Origin: a virus
Virus record (IMG/VR): IMGVR_UViG_3300008050_000070
Location: 1-49,120 of that record
Reading direction: 5' to 3' (one strand)
DNA length: 49,120 nt
Shown here: positions 8,543 through 18,540 of the stretch, one piece after another
How the letters are laid out: every line of letters begins with the position of its first letter
Numbering within the stretch: position 1 is the stretch's first letter
Made by a program: the position numbers and the translations under genes
The notes under the pieces: model-generated
Told to the model about the DNA's origin: nothing
Seen by the model: only the letters and a program-made list of their open reading frames with translations
Databases searched by the model: none

Positions 8543-9316
8543 TTGTTAAAGTTATCAGTCTCTTCTATGGGCACATTTGATAAGTGCCCAAAGAAGTATC
8601 ATTATCGCTATATAGAAAAACCAGACGTGCCAAGGGTAAAGCATAATTTTACTGAGTTTGGATCATGCGCCCACCTAATGCTGGAGATGTTTCATGAGTA
8701 CATAATGAGCCACGGGCCAGTAGACGAGAAGGATTATCCGGCGCTTATGAAAAAGTGCTTTAAAGATTCTATTAAAAAGTTTGATTTTTATCTATTAAAC
8801 ACAAAAACATGGTCCCCAGACGGAGATAAGGATGGTATCGTATATCTTCGAGAAATAATGCAGTCGTATCTTGATCATATCAGGGATGACGGCATGCCCG
8901 AGGTGATAGGAGTGGAGGTTCCCTACTCATTCGAGATAGAAGAAGGAGTTACGGTAAGAGGATACATCGATAGGCTGGATCGAATATCTGAAGGCGAATA
9001 CCATGTTGTCGACTATAAGACCAGCAAGAGCCTAAAGTATATGACTAGCTTTCAGTTGCTGGTTTATGCAGAGGCAATTAAGAGATTGTATCCAGATGCT
9101 ACGGTGATTCACGGATCATATCTCATGTTAAAACATAATTGCAAATATTTAGATTGGACGTTTAATGCCAATGATCTAAAAAAATGCAGAAGCAAGATAG
9201 TAAAAACCGCATCAAATATTCAGACTGAAACACATTGGGTTAAGAAGCCGTCGATTTTGTGTCAGTGGTGTGATTATGAGTCTATATGCCAGGGCTCCTG
9301 GGTAGAGGGCGAGTAA
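8543..9316 (+). CDS. PD-(D/E)XK nuclease, RecB/Cas4-like with probable 4Fe-4S cluster
   Basis: About 257 residues. The start at TTG 8543 is chosen because AAGGAG lies six bases upstream and the protein then begins just before the conserved LSVSSMGTFDKCPKKYHYRY motif of RecB/Cas4/AddB-like nucleases. The active-site core follows as VRGYIDRLDR and VVDYKTSK, then the QLLVYAEA helix. One cysteine near the N-terminus (C15) and a C-x2-C-x5-C group at the end (C240, C243, C249) match the four-cysteine iron-sulfur clamp of Cas4 and AddB. In phages, enzymes of this type are DNA exonucleases in recombination. No cas1 or cas2 is nearby, so a CRISPR role is not supported. Confidence 0.9.
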   Translation: MLKLSVSSMGTFDKCPKKYHYRYIEKPDVPRVKHNFTEFGSCAHLMLEMFHEYIMSHGPVDEKDYPALMKKCFKDSIKKFDFYLLNTKTWSPDGDKDGIVYLREIMQSYLDHIRDDGMPEVIGVEVPYSFEIEEGVTVRGYIDRLDRISEGEYHVVDYKTSKSLKYMTSFQLLVYAEAIKRLYPDATVIHGSYLMLKHNCKYLDWTFNANDLKKCRSKIVKTASNIQTETHWVKKPSILCQWCDYESICQGSWVEGE

Positions 9317-9361
9317 GAATTGATACAATTATTTAAGCCACAAGCAAGGCCGGAGAAGTTA

Positions 9362-10150
9362 ATGAAGAGTTATTCTGGTGTAGTCAGAATGTATAATGAG
9401 GAGATATATGTAGATACTATTTCGGGCGAGGGCTATGGAGCGGTCTTAAAGAAGATAGATCCGCTTTTGTGCAAGATGGCGTCTAGAACACATATGCCTG
9501 GATTTAGATTTGAAGACATAAAGCAAGAGCTAGTAATATTAGCAATCGAGGGGATCAAGGCCTTTGACCCCGAAAAGAAAGTAAAGCTTAGTACCTTCTT
9601 GCATATTCATCTTAGAAACAAGTTGGTATCAAAAATAAGAAGTATAAATAAACTTTCAAATGATGCATTTTCATTAAAGTCAAAAAATGGAAATATACTT
9701 TGCGATTGTGACGGTGAGATTCTAAAGTCTAATGATCCAAATAGTGATATTTTGGGCATATGTGATTCGTGCGGAAAGGAGCATAAGGCTCTTTTTAGAA
9801 AATCACGCGGAGAAATATCATTTTCTCAGATAAATCCAAAAAAGAATAAGAGCGGCGACGAGTACGGAGAGTTCTTTCAAGACAGTATAGACGCGGATGC
9901 TTCTATTTATGGGGACAAAAGAACCTCTCTGCAGATGATGGAGTTTCAAAGATCCTTGCGTTCATTAACTGATTCTATTGATCCAAAGACCGCGAAGATT
10001 TTAGAATTAATCTGCTTATACGATCTATCCCTAAAGGATGCTGCGGATAAGGTCGGAATAACTGGATGGGCTGCGAGTATAAAGCTTAAAAAGCTTGGAA
10101 AGAAGCCAAGAACCAAGCGCTTAATAGCGGAAATACTCAATAGGGACTGA
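9362..10150 (+). CDS. Putative RNA polymerase sigma-like factor
   Basis: About 262 residues. A region resembling sigma70 region 2 is seen at FEDIKQELVILAIEGIKAFD followed by LSTFLHIHLRNKLVSKIRS. Then comes an inserted segment with a CDCDGE...CDSCG zinc-ribbon-like group of four cysteines. The C-terminus (KTAKILELICLYDLSLKDAADKVG) resembles the helix-turn-helix of sigma region 4. Phages use such factors, for example T4 gp55, to direct host RNA polymerase to late promoters. ATG 9362 has GGAG six bases upstream; TTG 9320 is an alternative start adding 14 residues. It sits between nuclease and unknown genes in the same operon. The sigma assignment is an inference from pattern, not a certainty. 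Confidence 0.7.
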   Translation: MKSYSGVVRMYNEEIYVDTISGEGYGAVLKKIDPLLCKMASRTHMPGFRFEDIKQELVILAIEGIKAFDPEKKVKLSTFLHIHLRNKLVSKIRSINKLSNDAFSLKSKNGNILCDCDGEILKSNDPNSDILGICDSCGKEHKALFRKSRGEISFSQINPKKNKSGDEYGEFFQDSIDADASIYGDKRTSLQMMEFQRSLRSLTDSIDPKTAKILELICLYDLSLKDAADKVGITGWAASIKLKKLGKKPRTKRLIAEILNRD

Positions 10151-10152
10151 CC

Positions 10153-11505
10153 ATGTCTGGAAGCGACATCGCCGAGTTCATTGAGGCCGAAAGGGAAATA
10201 TCAAGGTATAAAATCTTATTTCTAAAGCGAAGTGGGGCAGAGAAGAATAAGGAGCAGCTTTATATAGAGGAGCTTATTCTTAGTACCAGGTTTGAAGATA
10301 TTGAGTGGAAGACGATCCAGGAGTTACGCGAAGGAGTGAGTCTCTTTCGTAGCTCAGTGGAAGAGTTCGAAAGAAAGTATCCAGACATTTGCATCAAAAG
10401 TTCTCCAAAGCCTTGTGAGAATGGGGGCTCTAGCCCAGAGGTAGTAAGAAGAAAACACCTATTTGTAGAGAATTTATATCTTTATTTGCTCGAAATTCAA
10501 ATTCAAGAAGTAAATTCGGTTCAAGATCCTTATTTTTATGAACTAGCTCGGTCAAAAAGCAAGTCAAAGGATATAGATCTAAAGACAATGCAGATTGATG
10601 AGGTGCTGAAGATAGAGACCGCATATGTATCAAAGTGCAGGGCAAGAGCTCAGGCTATAATATATTCTATGGGCCGGTATTCTTTTTTAAAGTTGCGCGA
10701 GTTTAATTTAAGGTATGGAGAAATAACGAATGAAAATGCGAAATCTGCAGAAATCGCATTGGATTCTATAATCTCTGGTCTTGAGCTCTCCGGCTATTCT
10801 TACTTCAATGAGGGCCTAAAGGAGTTATCGCAACTCATAGTCGGGACCATGGGCGAGAATAATATGACAAGCTCCATAAGTCCGCTTGTAAATTTATGCG
10901 ATGAGTTTCCAGATTTTGAGTTTTCAATAAATAAAATCAACCCCCCCGGTACGGAGATTTTCGATCCCAGAAGCTTTCTTCCTAATAAGAAGCTTGCGAA
11001 CGCACGTGCGTTTGCCCTAATTACTCCTATAAAAAGATCTGGAAACGAATATATAAACTTGATGTCAAAGAAAATTTTGGATAAAGGCGGAAACGATATC
11101 TCTCATCTTTTTGAAAATTCCTTATTTAATATTAAAGCTGGAAGCGTATATTATAAGGCATTGGCATGCAGACCGATTTGGGATGTTTTGTCAGAAAGCA
11201 TCTCTGATGCAAAATTAATTTTAAACGTTACCGACCCGGTGGACGGGCATGGTTTAAAGATGATTGCAAATTCTGCCTCAAAGTGTAGGATATATTTAGA
11301 TAGAAAAAGCAGCAGAATCCTTATTCCAAAAACGAGGTCCGAAAGCCTTCATTTTATCCAGATGGATGCGTGGAAGAGTAATGTTATTCAAAAAATAAAT
11401 GACGAATATAATTATGCTAATAAAAACCTTACCACTGATAGGGCAAAGAGGCTCGATAACAGAAGGGGCTTCATAACGGAGCTTTTAAGCTCCGTTAAGT
11501 ATTAA
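10153..11505 (+). CDS. Hypothetical protein, 450 aa
   Basis: I do not recognise this 450-residue protein. It is largely helical and charged, with an N-terminal half rich in E/K (AEREISRYKILFLKRSG) and a C-terminal half of mixed content around YINLMSKKILDKGGNDISHLF and LILNVTDPVDGHGLKMIAN. It has no signal peptide, membrane segment or evident catalytic motif. It follows the sigma-like gene by two bases and precedes the giant 2216-residue gene by nine bases, so all three are probably co-expressed. Its last codons form a strong hairpin (11474-11497). Confidence 0.85.
   Translation: MSGSDIAEFIEAEREISRYKILFLKRSGAEKNKEQLYIEELILSTRFEDIEWKTIQELREGVSLFRSSVEEFERKYPDICIKSSPKPCENGGSSPEVVRRKHLFVENLYLYLLEIQIQEVNSVQDPYFYELARSKSKSKDIDLKTMQIDEVLKIETAYVSKCRARAQAIIYSMGRYSFLKLREFNLRYGEITNENAKSAEIALDSIISGLELSGYSYFNEGLKELSQLIVGTMGENNMTSSISPLVNLCDEFPDFEFSINKINPPGTEIFDPRSFLPNKKLANARAFALITPIKRSGNEYINLMSKKILDKGGNDISHLFENSLFNIKAGSVYYKALACRPIWDVLSESISDAKLILNVTDPVDGHGLKMIANSASKCRIYLDRKSSRILIPKTRSESLHFIQMDAWKSNVIQKINDEYNYANKNLTTDRAKRLDNRRGFITELLSSVKY
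11474..11497 (+). promoter_or_regulatory. Strong inverted repeat at gene end, before the giant gene's ribosome-binding site
   Basis: Perfect 11-base arms, TAACGGAGCTT and AAGCTCCGTTA, are separated by two bases. In RNA this makes a stable hairpin ending seven bases before the AGAGGA Shine-Dalgarno of the gene at 11515. There is no run of T after it, so a simple intrinsic terminator is unlikely. An RNA-processing site, a stability element or a translation control is possible. It also encodes the C-terminal residues of the 450-residue protein, so base pairing may partly be chance. Confidence 0.5.
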
Positions 11506-11514
11506 GAGGAAAAT

Positions 11515-14500
11515 ATGAATATAAATCCAGAAATCACCGGAAAGCTAAAAGAACTATTTGATAAGACTCAAATCCCAGATAATTTTGAATATAAAGAAAT
11601 TTATGACTCAATCATAGATGCCCGCAAGGAGTTCGACTCCGACGAGATGGGGGCAACACTCCTTGGGATGGTTGAGGCCGGAGAGATGACAGAGAAGGAT
11701 CTTCTTTCGATGGTGTCTCCTAATACTTCAAAGTCCGAAGCCATCGAGGCAATTGGAATTATTGGAGGCTTAACATTTTTTAAACTCCCTATAGAGAGCA
11801 TAGAGAAGATGCTCTCTTTCTCGAGGAGTGTTGGCGAAGATTTTACTCCATCTCTTTTTGAAGAGAGAGACCCCGATGAGGATCGTGACGAAGAGGAGTC
11901 AGGCGCACGTGGCGTGTCCCGCGGCCTCCCCGGAAGGGGGCAGTCTCCAGAGGATTTACTGTCGTTTTGGGCAGAGACTCTTTTGGAACCCGAGAGTGTT
12001 TCTGGCATTGAGTTCGAGGCGGACTCCGAGTCCGGACTAAAGGCCATCGCAGCCCTGGTCGGATCGGTTCTAATGGTTGATGTTCCCCACGATTCGTTTT
12101 CGTCTCCATCATCTGATGCAGCAGATCTTGCTACAGCATTAAATGAAATGAACTCTGTCCTATCAGGGCTGGAGGCTGCTTCTGGCAAATCGGAGATGGA
12201 AATCATTTTGGAGGATGTGTATTCTCATCACGAGGTGATTCATAATATTTTAACATCAATAGCCGGAAAGGCCATATCCTCGGACGAGGTTTTCGAAGGT
12301 ATAAGCGACGACGCCCCCGGCGAGCCCGCCACCCCCGCCGATAAGAAAAAAGAAAAAAAGGAAGAGGCAGCCAGAGAGGTGTTCAAGGGGGAGGATGCAA
12401 TAAAAAGGCCAAAGGAAGATCAGGCGCTAAAGGTTAGGCTTATAGCTTCTCGCTCCCAGGGGGCCTCAGGGGTTGGAAGTCAAGGAGTTTGCGGCTTTTA
12501 CGATGGCTTCAGGGGATCGGGGGTATCTGGGCCAATGGATGCCATTACAGAAACCAGGGATGACTCCGGAGCAATAGTGAGGGTGTCCGTAGATCTTTCC
12601 GTTAGGAGCAGGCTCGAGAGCTCCATCCTAACAAAAATAGAAATATTGAAAAATAACTCTTTGAATGGCGCAGACATAAACGCCAAGGGAAGCTTTGTAA
12701 CCACTGAGTTTAAAGAGAACCGCTCTATAGTTATAGGCGATGCAAATGATCTTTACTCTGCAATAAAAATTTGGGACGAAGAGGTCTTTGATCTTCATCG
12801 CTCCTATCGGGCGGTAGGATCCGAGGCCGCCGAGGATATTTTGGACCTATTGATGTCTCCGTCTATGCTTAAAAATGGAAATAAAATGCTAGAGACGTCT
12901 ATTGTGATGATTACTTCGCTTGTATTTCCATCTTTTGCGCTTCAGAAGTTTCGCGGAGTAAGCAAGGAAGACAAAAAGATTGAAAACTTTGAAACCACTT
13001 ACAATGAAGTGTATGAGGTTCAGATCAGAAGAAAGTTTAAAGAGCACTTCATGAGAAATCGCGCCCATAAATATGGAAAGTTATTTCTAACACACTCGAT
13101 GTATCGCAGCATTAGTAAATCATTTATTAGAATGATTACAATAGCCAAGCTTAATACTAAAGAGTACACCGGCTGGAATGGAATTGAATGCCCAATGTGT
13201 AATAAGTGGATTCGGTTCAGCAAATACACAAGAAATATGTCTGGAAAAGAATCTGCAGTAGATCTTCAGAAGACTTCTGATTTTAGAATTCAAAACTACA
13301 GCCCAATAAGTTCTAGTGGCAAAATATTAAATCGAGAATTCATGTTAGATCCGGAGGGATTGGGATCTGTAATTCGTTATGAGTATAGCAAGAAGCCAGA
13401 TGAGCCGAAGAATTGGGACGAAATAGAGGAGCTAATTAGGTCGAGAAAAAAAGAAGATCATGTCGAGGGAATGCTTCGGCGGCAAGAGGCCCTCGGATCG
13501 ATTAGGGGCTCCAAGAAAATTCAGACGGCCGGAGTAGAGGTTTCGACCGTTCGGTTTAAGTGTCCGTTCGCCTGCGACAAGGCGGGCGGTTGCGCCGGCG
13601 ACGGGAAGCCAGATGTTGTATCACAGTGCGGATTATCTTTGAGTTCAGAGCTGCTCAAAAGAAAGGACCCAGAAGTTAGAATCCGCCCAGAACACCTACA
13701 GCCTGTGCCGGCTGCAGCCGGCCCGGGCTTTATAGAAGAGTTGAATGAAGCGGTAAGATCCGGAGCAGTCTCCGAGGATGAGAGGGAGGTTTTTGAGAGA
13801 TATTTTGAAAAGGTCCGATCCGGAGGTTGGAAATTCTCTAGGGTATTTTTTGCATGCCCATGCCATATAGAGATTGAGGAGCAGGTGGTATCCTCGAATA
13901 TCCCAAGGGATATTCGAAATAAATATAGATATCTTGCAATTCCTCACTACGGCCCAATAGATGCTATGACAGGAGAGTCGACAGATTACGCCGCTCCTAC
14001 TACGGCGGACGGACGGGTGTCTGCTATAGAGCCTGGGAGGGCTGGGTATTTAGTTTGTGGTTCTGCCACATCTCTTTCATCATTCGATAGGGACCCGAAT
14101 AGTAGCAATTCAATGTCCAGCTTCCTAAGTCGGGTTGTTAGTGATGACAAAGGAGAGGCGACGAGGGGGGTCTTAAATCTTTTAGTAAGATTCGGGATCG
14201 ACGCCGGAGATCTCGAGCCATTTATATTGGAGTTAAAAAATGCAAGCGCAGGTTTTGACGATAACAGGATTAGAAAAATAGCAGAATTATTATCATTAGC
14301 CATGGGGGTCAAGCTAGACTCCACTCATGGTGCCGGAATTCACAAGTATAGTGCGATAAAAGATTTGGGACTGGTATGCAAGAACGGACATAAATTTACC
14401 ATTGGGCAATCTATAGGATTCGGGTCTGCGCACGCCGGGTACGACCTCGGGAAGAAAGGCAGTATGAGCTGGGAGTCGATTGAAAAAGATAGACTGCTAA

Positions 14501-17500
14501 CCTCCAGGGGAAAGAATAGCACAGCACGCTTTGTCGAGGCCGGAATTCTTGTGGAAGACAGCAATGACCTCGATCGCAAAAGCTACTCGAGCTGGAAGGA
14601 GAGCCCTCTCGGTCTTCGGAGGGATTATGATTTTATAATGCCATCAAAAGGCGCAGCTTCGCAGCCCGCCAGGTATCATTTTAATTCCGATATCGGATCA
14701 AGGCTTCGGTATATATGGTCTCCGACAAGTTCGGTTTTTGAGTCTTTTGATCCAGGCGAAGTTAAGCTCGGAGATCCAACCAAGGCTTCATCTGGAACCA
14801 ATATGGTTCAAGATGATGGTGTTTCGAGCAGCGGGGAGGCTACCGGAGTAACGGAATCGGACAAGATGCAGCACCAGAATTACAAGGAGGAGCAGAACAA
14901 GAGGGCGTTTGAATCCAGAGATCTTCCGGGTCTATACATCAGACAGGTGGGGGACATGATTACAGCGCAGTTAAAGAATATAATAACATGGAAAAATGTC
15001 GGGACATCATTGGATGTTGCAGGGGTTTTGCGTAGTGAAAATGACCCATGTTGCAGCGATGAGCAAATGAGCCGGATAAGAGAAGAGTTGATGGGCATAT
15101 TGGCCGACCACGGCGTCGAAAAGGATGATGATAAAATAGTTGAAATGGCAAATAAGGCAGCAGAACCACTGATTAGCAAGTTTGAGGGAAAAGACCCAGA
15201 TTTATTAAGAAGCTTGTCGCAATACAGCAAGGAAGAAGTTCAAGGAGTTATAGAGGAGGGGGTGTCTTCAGCGTTGTCGCTTTATGGTCATGGAGCGGCT
15301 GGGACGATTCTAATCGGCTCTGATTATGTTTCTTCTATATATCAAATTTTAATCCCAGCCCTAACCATGGAGGAGTCCACCCTGTCGGAAGACTTAACTC
15401 TTCGACCCAATGAGAAGGTGCCGCGTGGATATAAGAAGAAAATGGGGAGAAGAAGAAGCGAACTCACAGGCCGGCTAGTTATGCTGGCGACTGCATTGAG
15501 GTTATCCGACTTGTTAGCTAGAATATCAAAGATTTATTTAAATAAAGATCTTAGTCCGGCTAGATATATTGGCTATAATCTTGGAGTCGACTTATCATCT
15601 TCAGATGCTATTATGCAACTTTCTTTCGAGGACCTGTCCGGAATAACAAAAAGCGAAAGAGATGCACTCGCAACGACTGGTAGCGATGAGGAGTCATCCC
15701 CGTGGTCTCTCGATACTCCGGGAGGGATAAGAACATGGAAAGAGTCCATGGAAGACCTCTCTGGCGAGCTTAGTGCTACAATTTCTGGCCTGCGAGCCGC
15801 GTCATTGTCACACTCATACCTGGAAAGGGCAAGGGGCTTTTTGGAGTCTCAGCTTTCAGGCAATGGTGATGACGCGGCGGATATCATTAGGCACATATAT
15901 GGGGACATATCAGTTGTTGATATATCTCTTCACAGAGAAGATAAGTATGCTAGAGTCACAGGAAGTAATCCCGAGAGGTATGTCCCCACATATTCGGCCA
16001 AAATAGCAAGGTTCAGCGAAGACATTGCATTAAAAGATTCAAAATTCGGAAAGTCAGCCGGATACTATGTTCGGGGCATAATGCACATATTATCGACCGC
16101 CGCCGACCCGGGCGATGCATACGGGTTTGGAATTCCAAGCCCGGACGCTCAGGGCATTGCATATATACTGGCCCAAGGGATTATAAAAGAGGGGAGAGTT
16201 CTTCATCCTCCATATGGAAATCCTCGAGATGATTTAACAGAAAAGCTCCCCCAAGAAGTAATCGAAAACGGCTGGTCAGTATTCGCGGTGCCGGACACTA
16301 CCACGAGCCCAAAATACTCTTTTGAGAAGACGATGGAGCATATAAGTGTGGCATATCATCCTTACACTAAGATTTTAAAAAAAGATGGAGATGTTCCGGG
16401 CCTAATTTCAAACGACATGATCGGGTACTCATCTACGGGCGGAATTCCATTTGGAAGAATTACTTATCCTGATTTCTCGGCAAAGACTCCTTTTCCAAGA
16501 AGGGATCTATATAATGGCCACGTTGGAGTGGTGGTTCCTATGGCCTTCTCTCCGTCAATAACAGACGCGGGGACCGTTACTCGTCCTCAGAGCTCTTTAA
16601 AGCCAGAAGTTACAAGTATTCGGCCAGCATACCCAACGAGGGTCCCGGTCATTGACATTAGACTTCCAGTTGAAATATCATCTGGAGGAAGAAAGATGAC
16701 AAAAGACTTGTCCTGGGCCATGCAAAGGTCTCCGGCGGAAGCGTCATTGATAATGTCGAAAATAGACAAATCATATAGCCGGATGAGGAGGCATATCGAA
16801 GGAGTAGACGCCTTGCACACAGCCCACATGAGAGGAGATGAGAATGCCGCTACCAAGGCCGCCAAGAAGCTCAAGAGCCTCGCACTCATCGACGAGTCGT
16901 CTTTTTCTAAAATGATCGACGAGTCCCTTTATCCGGAGCTAAGAGCTGCGATCAAAAAGCACTATATAGGCATAATATCATCCCTACACGACGAGTATCG
17001 CTCACTGCCATTTCGAACAATTAGTTCGCTAACAATGACTGCAAAAAAAGAGCACTCAGTTACTCCAGATGAGAATGGAATAATGAGAGAGACTATCTCT
17101 GAGGCTCTAATGGGTTCCGAGAGTCGTGAAGGCTCAAGAGTGGTTGATAGGTATCATCCAGTCTCTATGCAATATATTCCAATGGTGGATTGGGTAACTG
17201 CGAATCATATGATTATGAACGAGCAGTATGGCCCCAGGTTCGGAGGCCACGGAATGTGGGGCTCTGGAGATAACGATGCTTATCGTGCCAGCGTTCAGGC
17301 AAACTTTAAAAATGCTCTGGTAAATATGTATGGCCTAGAGGTCATGGCAAGTGATATTAATTTGGCCATTAGAAAAAAGAAAATAGAAGGGATAACAATT
17401 GACACAGAAGATATTCTTAATGGCCGAGGCATAGTGGGGAAGCTGGGACACGATGGGGTTAAAAAAGTATTAAAGTATGATTCAGAAGAGTGGACGTCAG

Positions 17501-18165
17501 AAGTGGGGAATTCAACTCTTTTTTGGGACTCTCCGGATATGAGCAAATTTGAGGCGAGTAAAGATGTTTCTTCGTCTACTTTTGAGACAAAGGATAGACA
17601 AGCAATGATGAAGAGTCATATAGGGGCAATAAAGAGGGGTACTTTTTACAAGAAGGCTGAAAATTGGTCAAGATATGCCGGTGGAATTTATGAAATTAAT
17701 GGCTCCACAGATAGAAGCATAATGATTACCCCCGAGGAGTCGGGAGGGATAAAGACGTCTGTTTTGAGTCCTGGGGCCTATATTCGGATAATGGCAGATA
17801 TAAAGCCAGACGATCCAGAGGCTCTAGACGGGATAAGATCGTATGATTCTGATGAAATCTTGGACATAGCAAAGCTAAACTCTATGAAGATAATGTATTC
17901 GCGTGACAGCGATAAGCCATTCGGGAGAGACGACGCCCATGGTATCTTTAATTTTACAAACAGGCTCTGGGAGAACCTGACAGGCGATATGAACTCAATG
18001 CTAGAGAGGCATGCGAACGAGGTCGGTGCCCTATTTGGAGAAGAAGAGATCAGGAAGAAATCTTCGACCGAAAAAATGGTAAAAATAGCGAAGCGAAAGT
18101 TGAGCCTGGAGCGTATAATAATGATCGCAAGAGCAGAGGATCTGCTCGGGCAACTTATAAAGTAG
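11515..18165 (+). CDS. Giant protein of unknown function, 2216 aa, with cysteine clusters
   Basis: The largest gene in the window. I do not recognise a family. The N-terminal ~300 residues are acidic, with a low-complexity linker (DDAPGEPATPADKKKEKKEE) near residue 270. The central part carries several metal-type cysteine groups: CPMC at 559-562, CPFACDKAGGC with a further cysteine at 683-705, CPCH at 781-784, and a CKNGH near 954. The rest is a mix of charged helical and Gly/Ser-rich segments. No polymerase (DFDGD), ATPase or protease motif was found by eye. Size and single-copy position after a sigma-like gene suggest a virion or injected protein, or a large assembly factor, but this is speculation. 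It starts behind AAGAGGAAA. Confidence 0.9.
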   Translation: MNINPEITGKLKELFDKTQIPDNFEYKEIYDSIIDARKEFDSDEMGATLLGMVEAGEMTEKDLLSMVSPNTSKSEAIEAIGIIGGLTFFKLPIESIEKMLSFSRSVGEDFTPSLFEERDPDEDRDEEESGARGVSRGLPGRGQSPEDLLSFWAETLLEPESVSGIEFEADSESGLKAIAALVGSVLMVDVPHDSFSSPSSDAADLATALNEMNSVLSGLEAASGKSEMEIILEDVYSHHEVIHNILTSIAGKAISSDEVFEGISDDAPGEPATPADKKKEKKEEAAREVFKGEDAIKRPKEDQALKVRLIASRSQGASGVGSQGVCGFYDGFRGSGVSGPMDAITETRDDSGAIVRVSVDLSVRSRLESSILTKIEILKNNSLNGADINAKGSFVTTEFKENRSIVIGDANDLYSAIKIWDEEVFDLHRSYRAVGSEAAEDILDLLMSPSMLKNGNKMLETSIVMITSLVFPSFALQKFRGVSKEDKKIENFETTYNEVYEVQIRRKFKEHFMRNRAHKYGKLFLTHSMYRSISKSFIRMITIAKLNTKEYTGWNGIECPMCNKWIRFSKYTRNMSGKESAVDLQKTSDFRIQNYSPISSSGKILNREFMLDPEGLGSVIRYEYSKKPDEPKNWDEIEELIRSRKKEDHVEGMLRRQEALGSIRGSKKIQTAGVEVSTVRFKCPFACDKAGGCAGDGKPDVVSQCGLSLSSELLKRKDPEVRIRPEHLQPVPAAAGPGFIEELNEAVRSGAVSEDEREVFERYFEKVRSGGWKFSRVFFACPCHIEIEEQVVSSNIPRDIRNKYRYLAIPHYGPIDAMTGESTDYAAPTTADGRVSAIEPGRAGYLVCGSATSLSSFDRDPNSSNSMSSFLSRVVSDDKGEATRGVLNLLVRFGIDAGDLEPFILELKNASAGFDDNRIRKIAELLSLAMGVKLDSTHGAGIHKYSAIKDLGLVCKNGHKFTIGQSIGFGSAHAGYDLGKKGSMSWESIEKDRLLTSRGKNSTARFVEAGILVEDSNDLDRKSYSSWKESPLGLRRDYDFIMPSKGAASQPARYHFNSDIGSRLRYIWSPTSSVFESFDPGEVKLGDPTKASSGTNMVQDDGVSSSGEATGVTESDKMQHQNYKEEQNKRAFESRDLPGLYIRQVGDMITAQLKNIITWKNVGTSLDVAGVLRSENDPCCSDEQMSRIREELMGILADHGVEKDDDKIVEMANKAAEPLISKFEGKDPDLLRSLSQYSKEEVQGVIEEGVSSALSLYGHGAAGTILIGSDYVSSIYQILIPALTMEESTLSEDLTLRPNEKVPRGYKKKMGRRRSELTGRLVMLATALRLSDLLARISKIYLNKDLSPARYIGYNLGVDLSSSDAIMQLSFEDLSGITKSERDALATTGSDEESSPWSLDTPGGIRTWKESMEDLSGELSATISGLRAASLSHSYLERARGFLESQLSGNGDDAADIIRHIYGDISVVDISLHREDKYARVTGSNPERYVPTYSAKIARFSEDIALKDSKFGKSAGYYVRGIMHILSTAADPGDAYGFGIPSPDAQGIAYILAQGIIKEGRVLHPPYGNPRDDLTEKLPQEVIENGWSVFAVPDTTTSPKYSFEKTMEHISVAYHPYTKILKKDGDVPGLISNDMIGYSSTGGIPFGRITYPDFSAKTPFPRRDLYNGHVGVVVPMAFSPSITDAGTVTRPQSSLKPEVTSIRPAYPTRVPVIDIRLPVEISSGGRKMTKDLSWAMQRSPAEASLIMSKIDKSYSRMRRHIEGVDALHTAHMRGDENAATKAAKKLKSLALIDESSFSKMIDESLYPELRAAIKKHYIGIISSLHDEYRSLPFRTISSLTMTAKKEHSVTPDENGIMRETISEALMGSESREGSRVVDRYHPVSMQYIPMVDWVTANHMIMNEQYGPRFGGHGMWGSGDNDAYRASVQANFKNALVNMYGLEVMASDINLAIRKKKIEGITIDTEDILNGRGIVGKLGHDGVKKVLKYDSEEWTSEVGNSTLFWDSPDMSKFEASKDVSSSTFETKDRQAMMKSHIGAIKRGTFYKKAENWSRYAGGIYEINGSTDRSIMITPEESGGIKTSVLSPGAYIRIMADIKPDDPEALDGIRSYDSDEILDIAKLNSMKIMYSRDSDKPFGRDDAHGIFNFTNRLWENLTGDMNSMLERHANEVGALFGEEEIRKKSSTEKMVKIAKRKLSLERIIMIARAEDLLGQLIK

Positions 18166-18195
18166 TGTAATTGAAATAAAATTGGAGAAGTCGAA

Positions 18196-18477
18196 ATGAG
18201 TAACGAAACAAGCGTAGTAAGAATTTTTAATGAAGATGAATCATCAGACGGTACCACGTGGTCCATGGATGATGCGGTTGCTTATGTGAAGCAATATATG
18301 GTCTATGAATTGCAGATAAAAGACTTACAGGAGTCTCGTAGAGACTGGTCAAAAGACTTTATCGAGGCGAAGTCTCTTCCGAAGAAAGAGCTCACTCAGG
18401 CCCTTAGGGCTGCAAAGGCGGAGCTTGATATTGATGTAATTCACGAGATATATGATAGTATATCAGATATGATTTAA
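18196..18477 (+). CDS. Hypothetical small protein, 93 aa
   Basis: A 93-residue acidic, helical protein starting at ATG 18196 behind TTGGAGAAG. The middle (ELQIKDLQESRRDWSKDFIE) is predicted to form a helix or coiled coil. No family is recognised. It is the last gene before a gap with a hairpin and the polymerase gene, so it ends a transcription unit that begins upstream. Confidence 0.7.
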   Translation: MSNETSVVRIFNEDESSDGTTWSMDDAVAYVKQYMVYELQIKDLQESRRDWSKDFIEAKSLPKKELTQALRAAKAELDIDVIHEIYDSISDMI

Positions 18478-18498
18478 AGATATTTGATAAACACTATG

Positions 18499-18540
18499 GG
18501 CAACATCACCATCGCGATTATGTTGGTGTTGCCTTGTTTA
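18499..18540 (+). terminator. Probable intrinsic terminator before the DNA polymerase gene
   Basis: GGCAACA (18499-18505) plus CCA pairs with TGG plus TGTTGCC (18524-18533), ten base pairs with a three-base bulge, and is followed by a T-rich TTGTTTATTT. It lies just after the 93-residue gene. The 143-base gap to the polymerase gene contains this structure and an AT-rich stretch (TAATATTTTAATAAAA) that could hold a promoter, but no clear -35/-10 pair was seen. Confidence 0.5.

Noticed and set aside
8543-9316. Cas4 of a CRISPR system
   Set aside because: The four cysteines and PD-(D/E)XK core fit Cas4, but no cas1, cas2 or repeat array is present. A phage recombination nuclease is the simpler explanation.
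11601-12206. A long open frame on the - strand (201 aa)
   Set aside because: It is the mirror of the giant + strand gene, with Ser/Arg-rich content typical of a shadow frame, no ribosome-binding site and no sensible domain. All supported genes are on the + strand.
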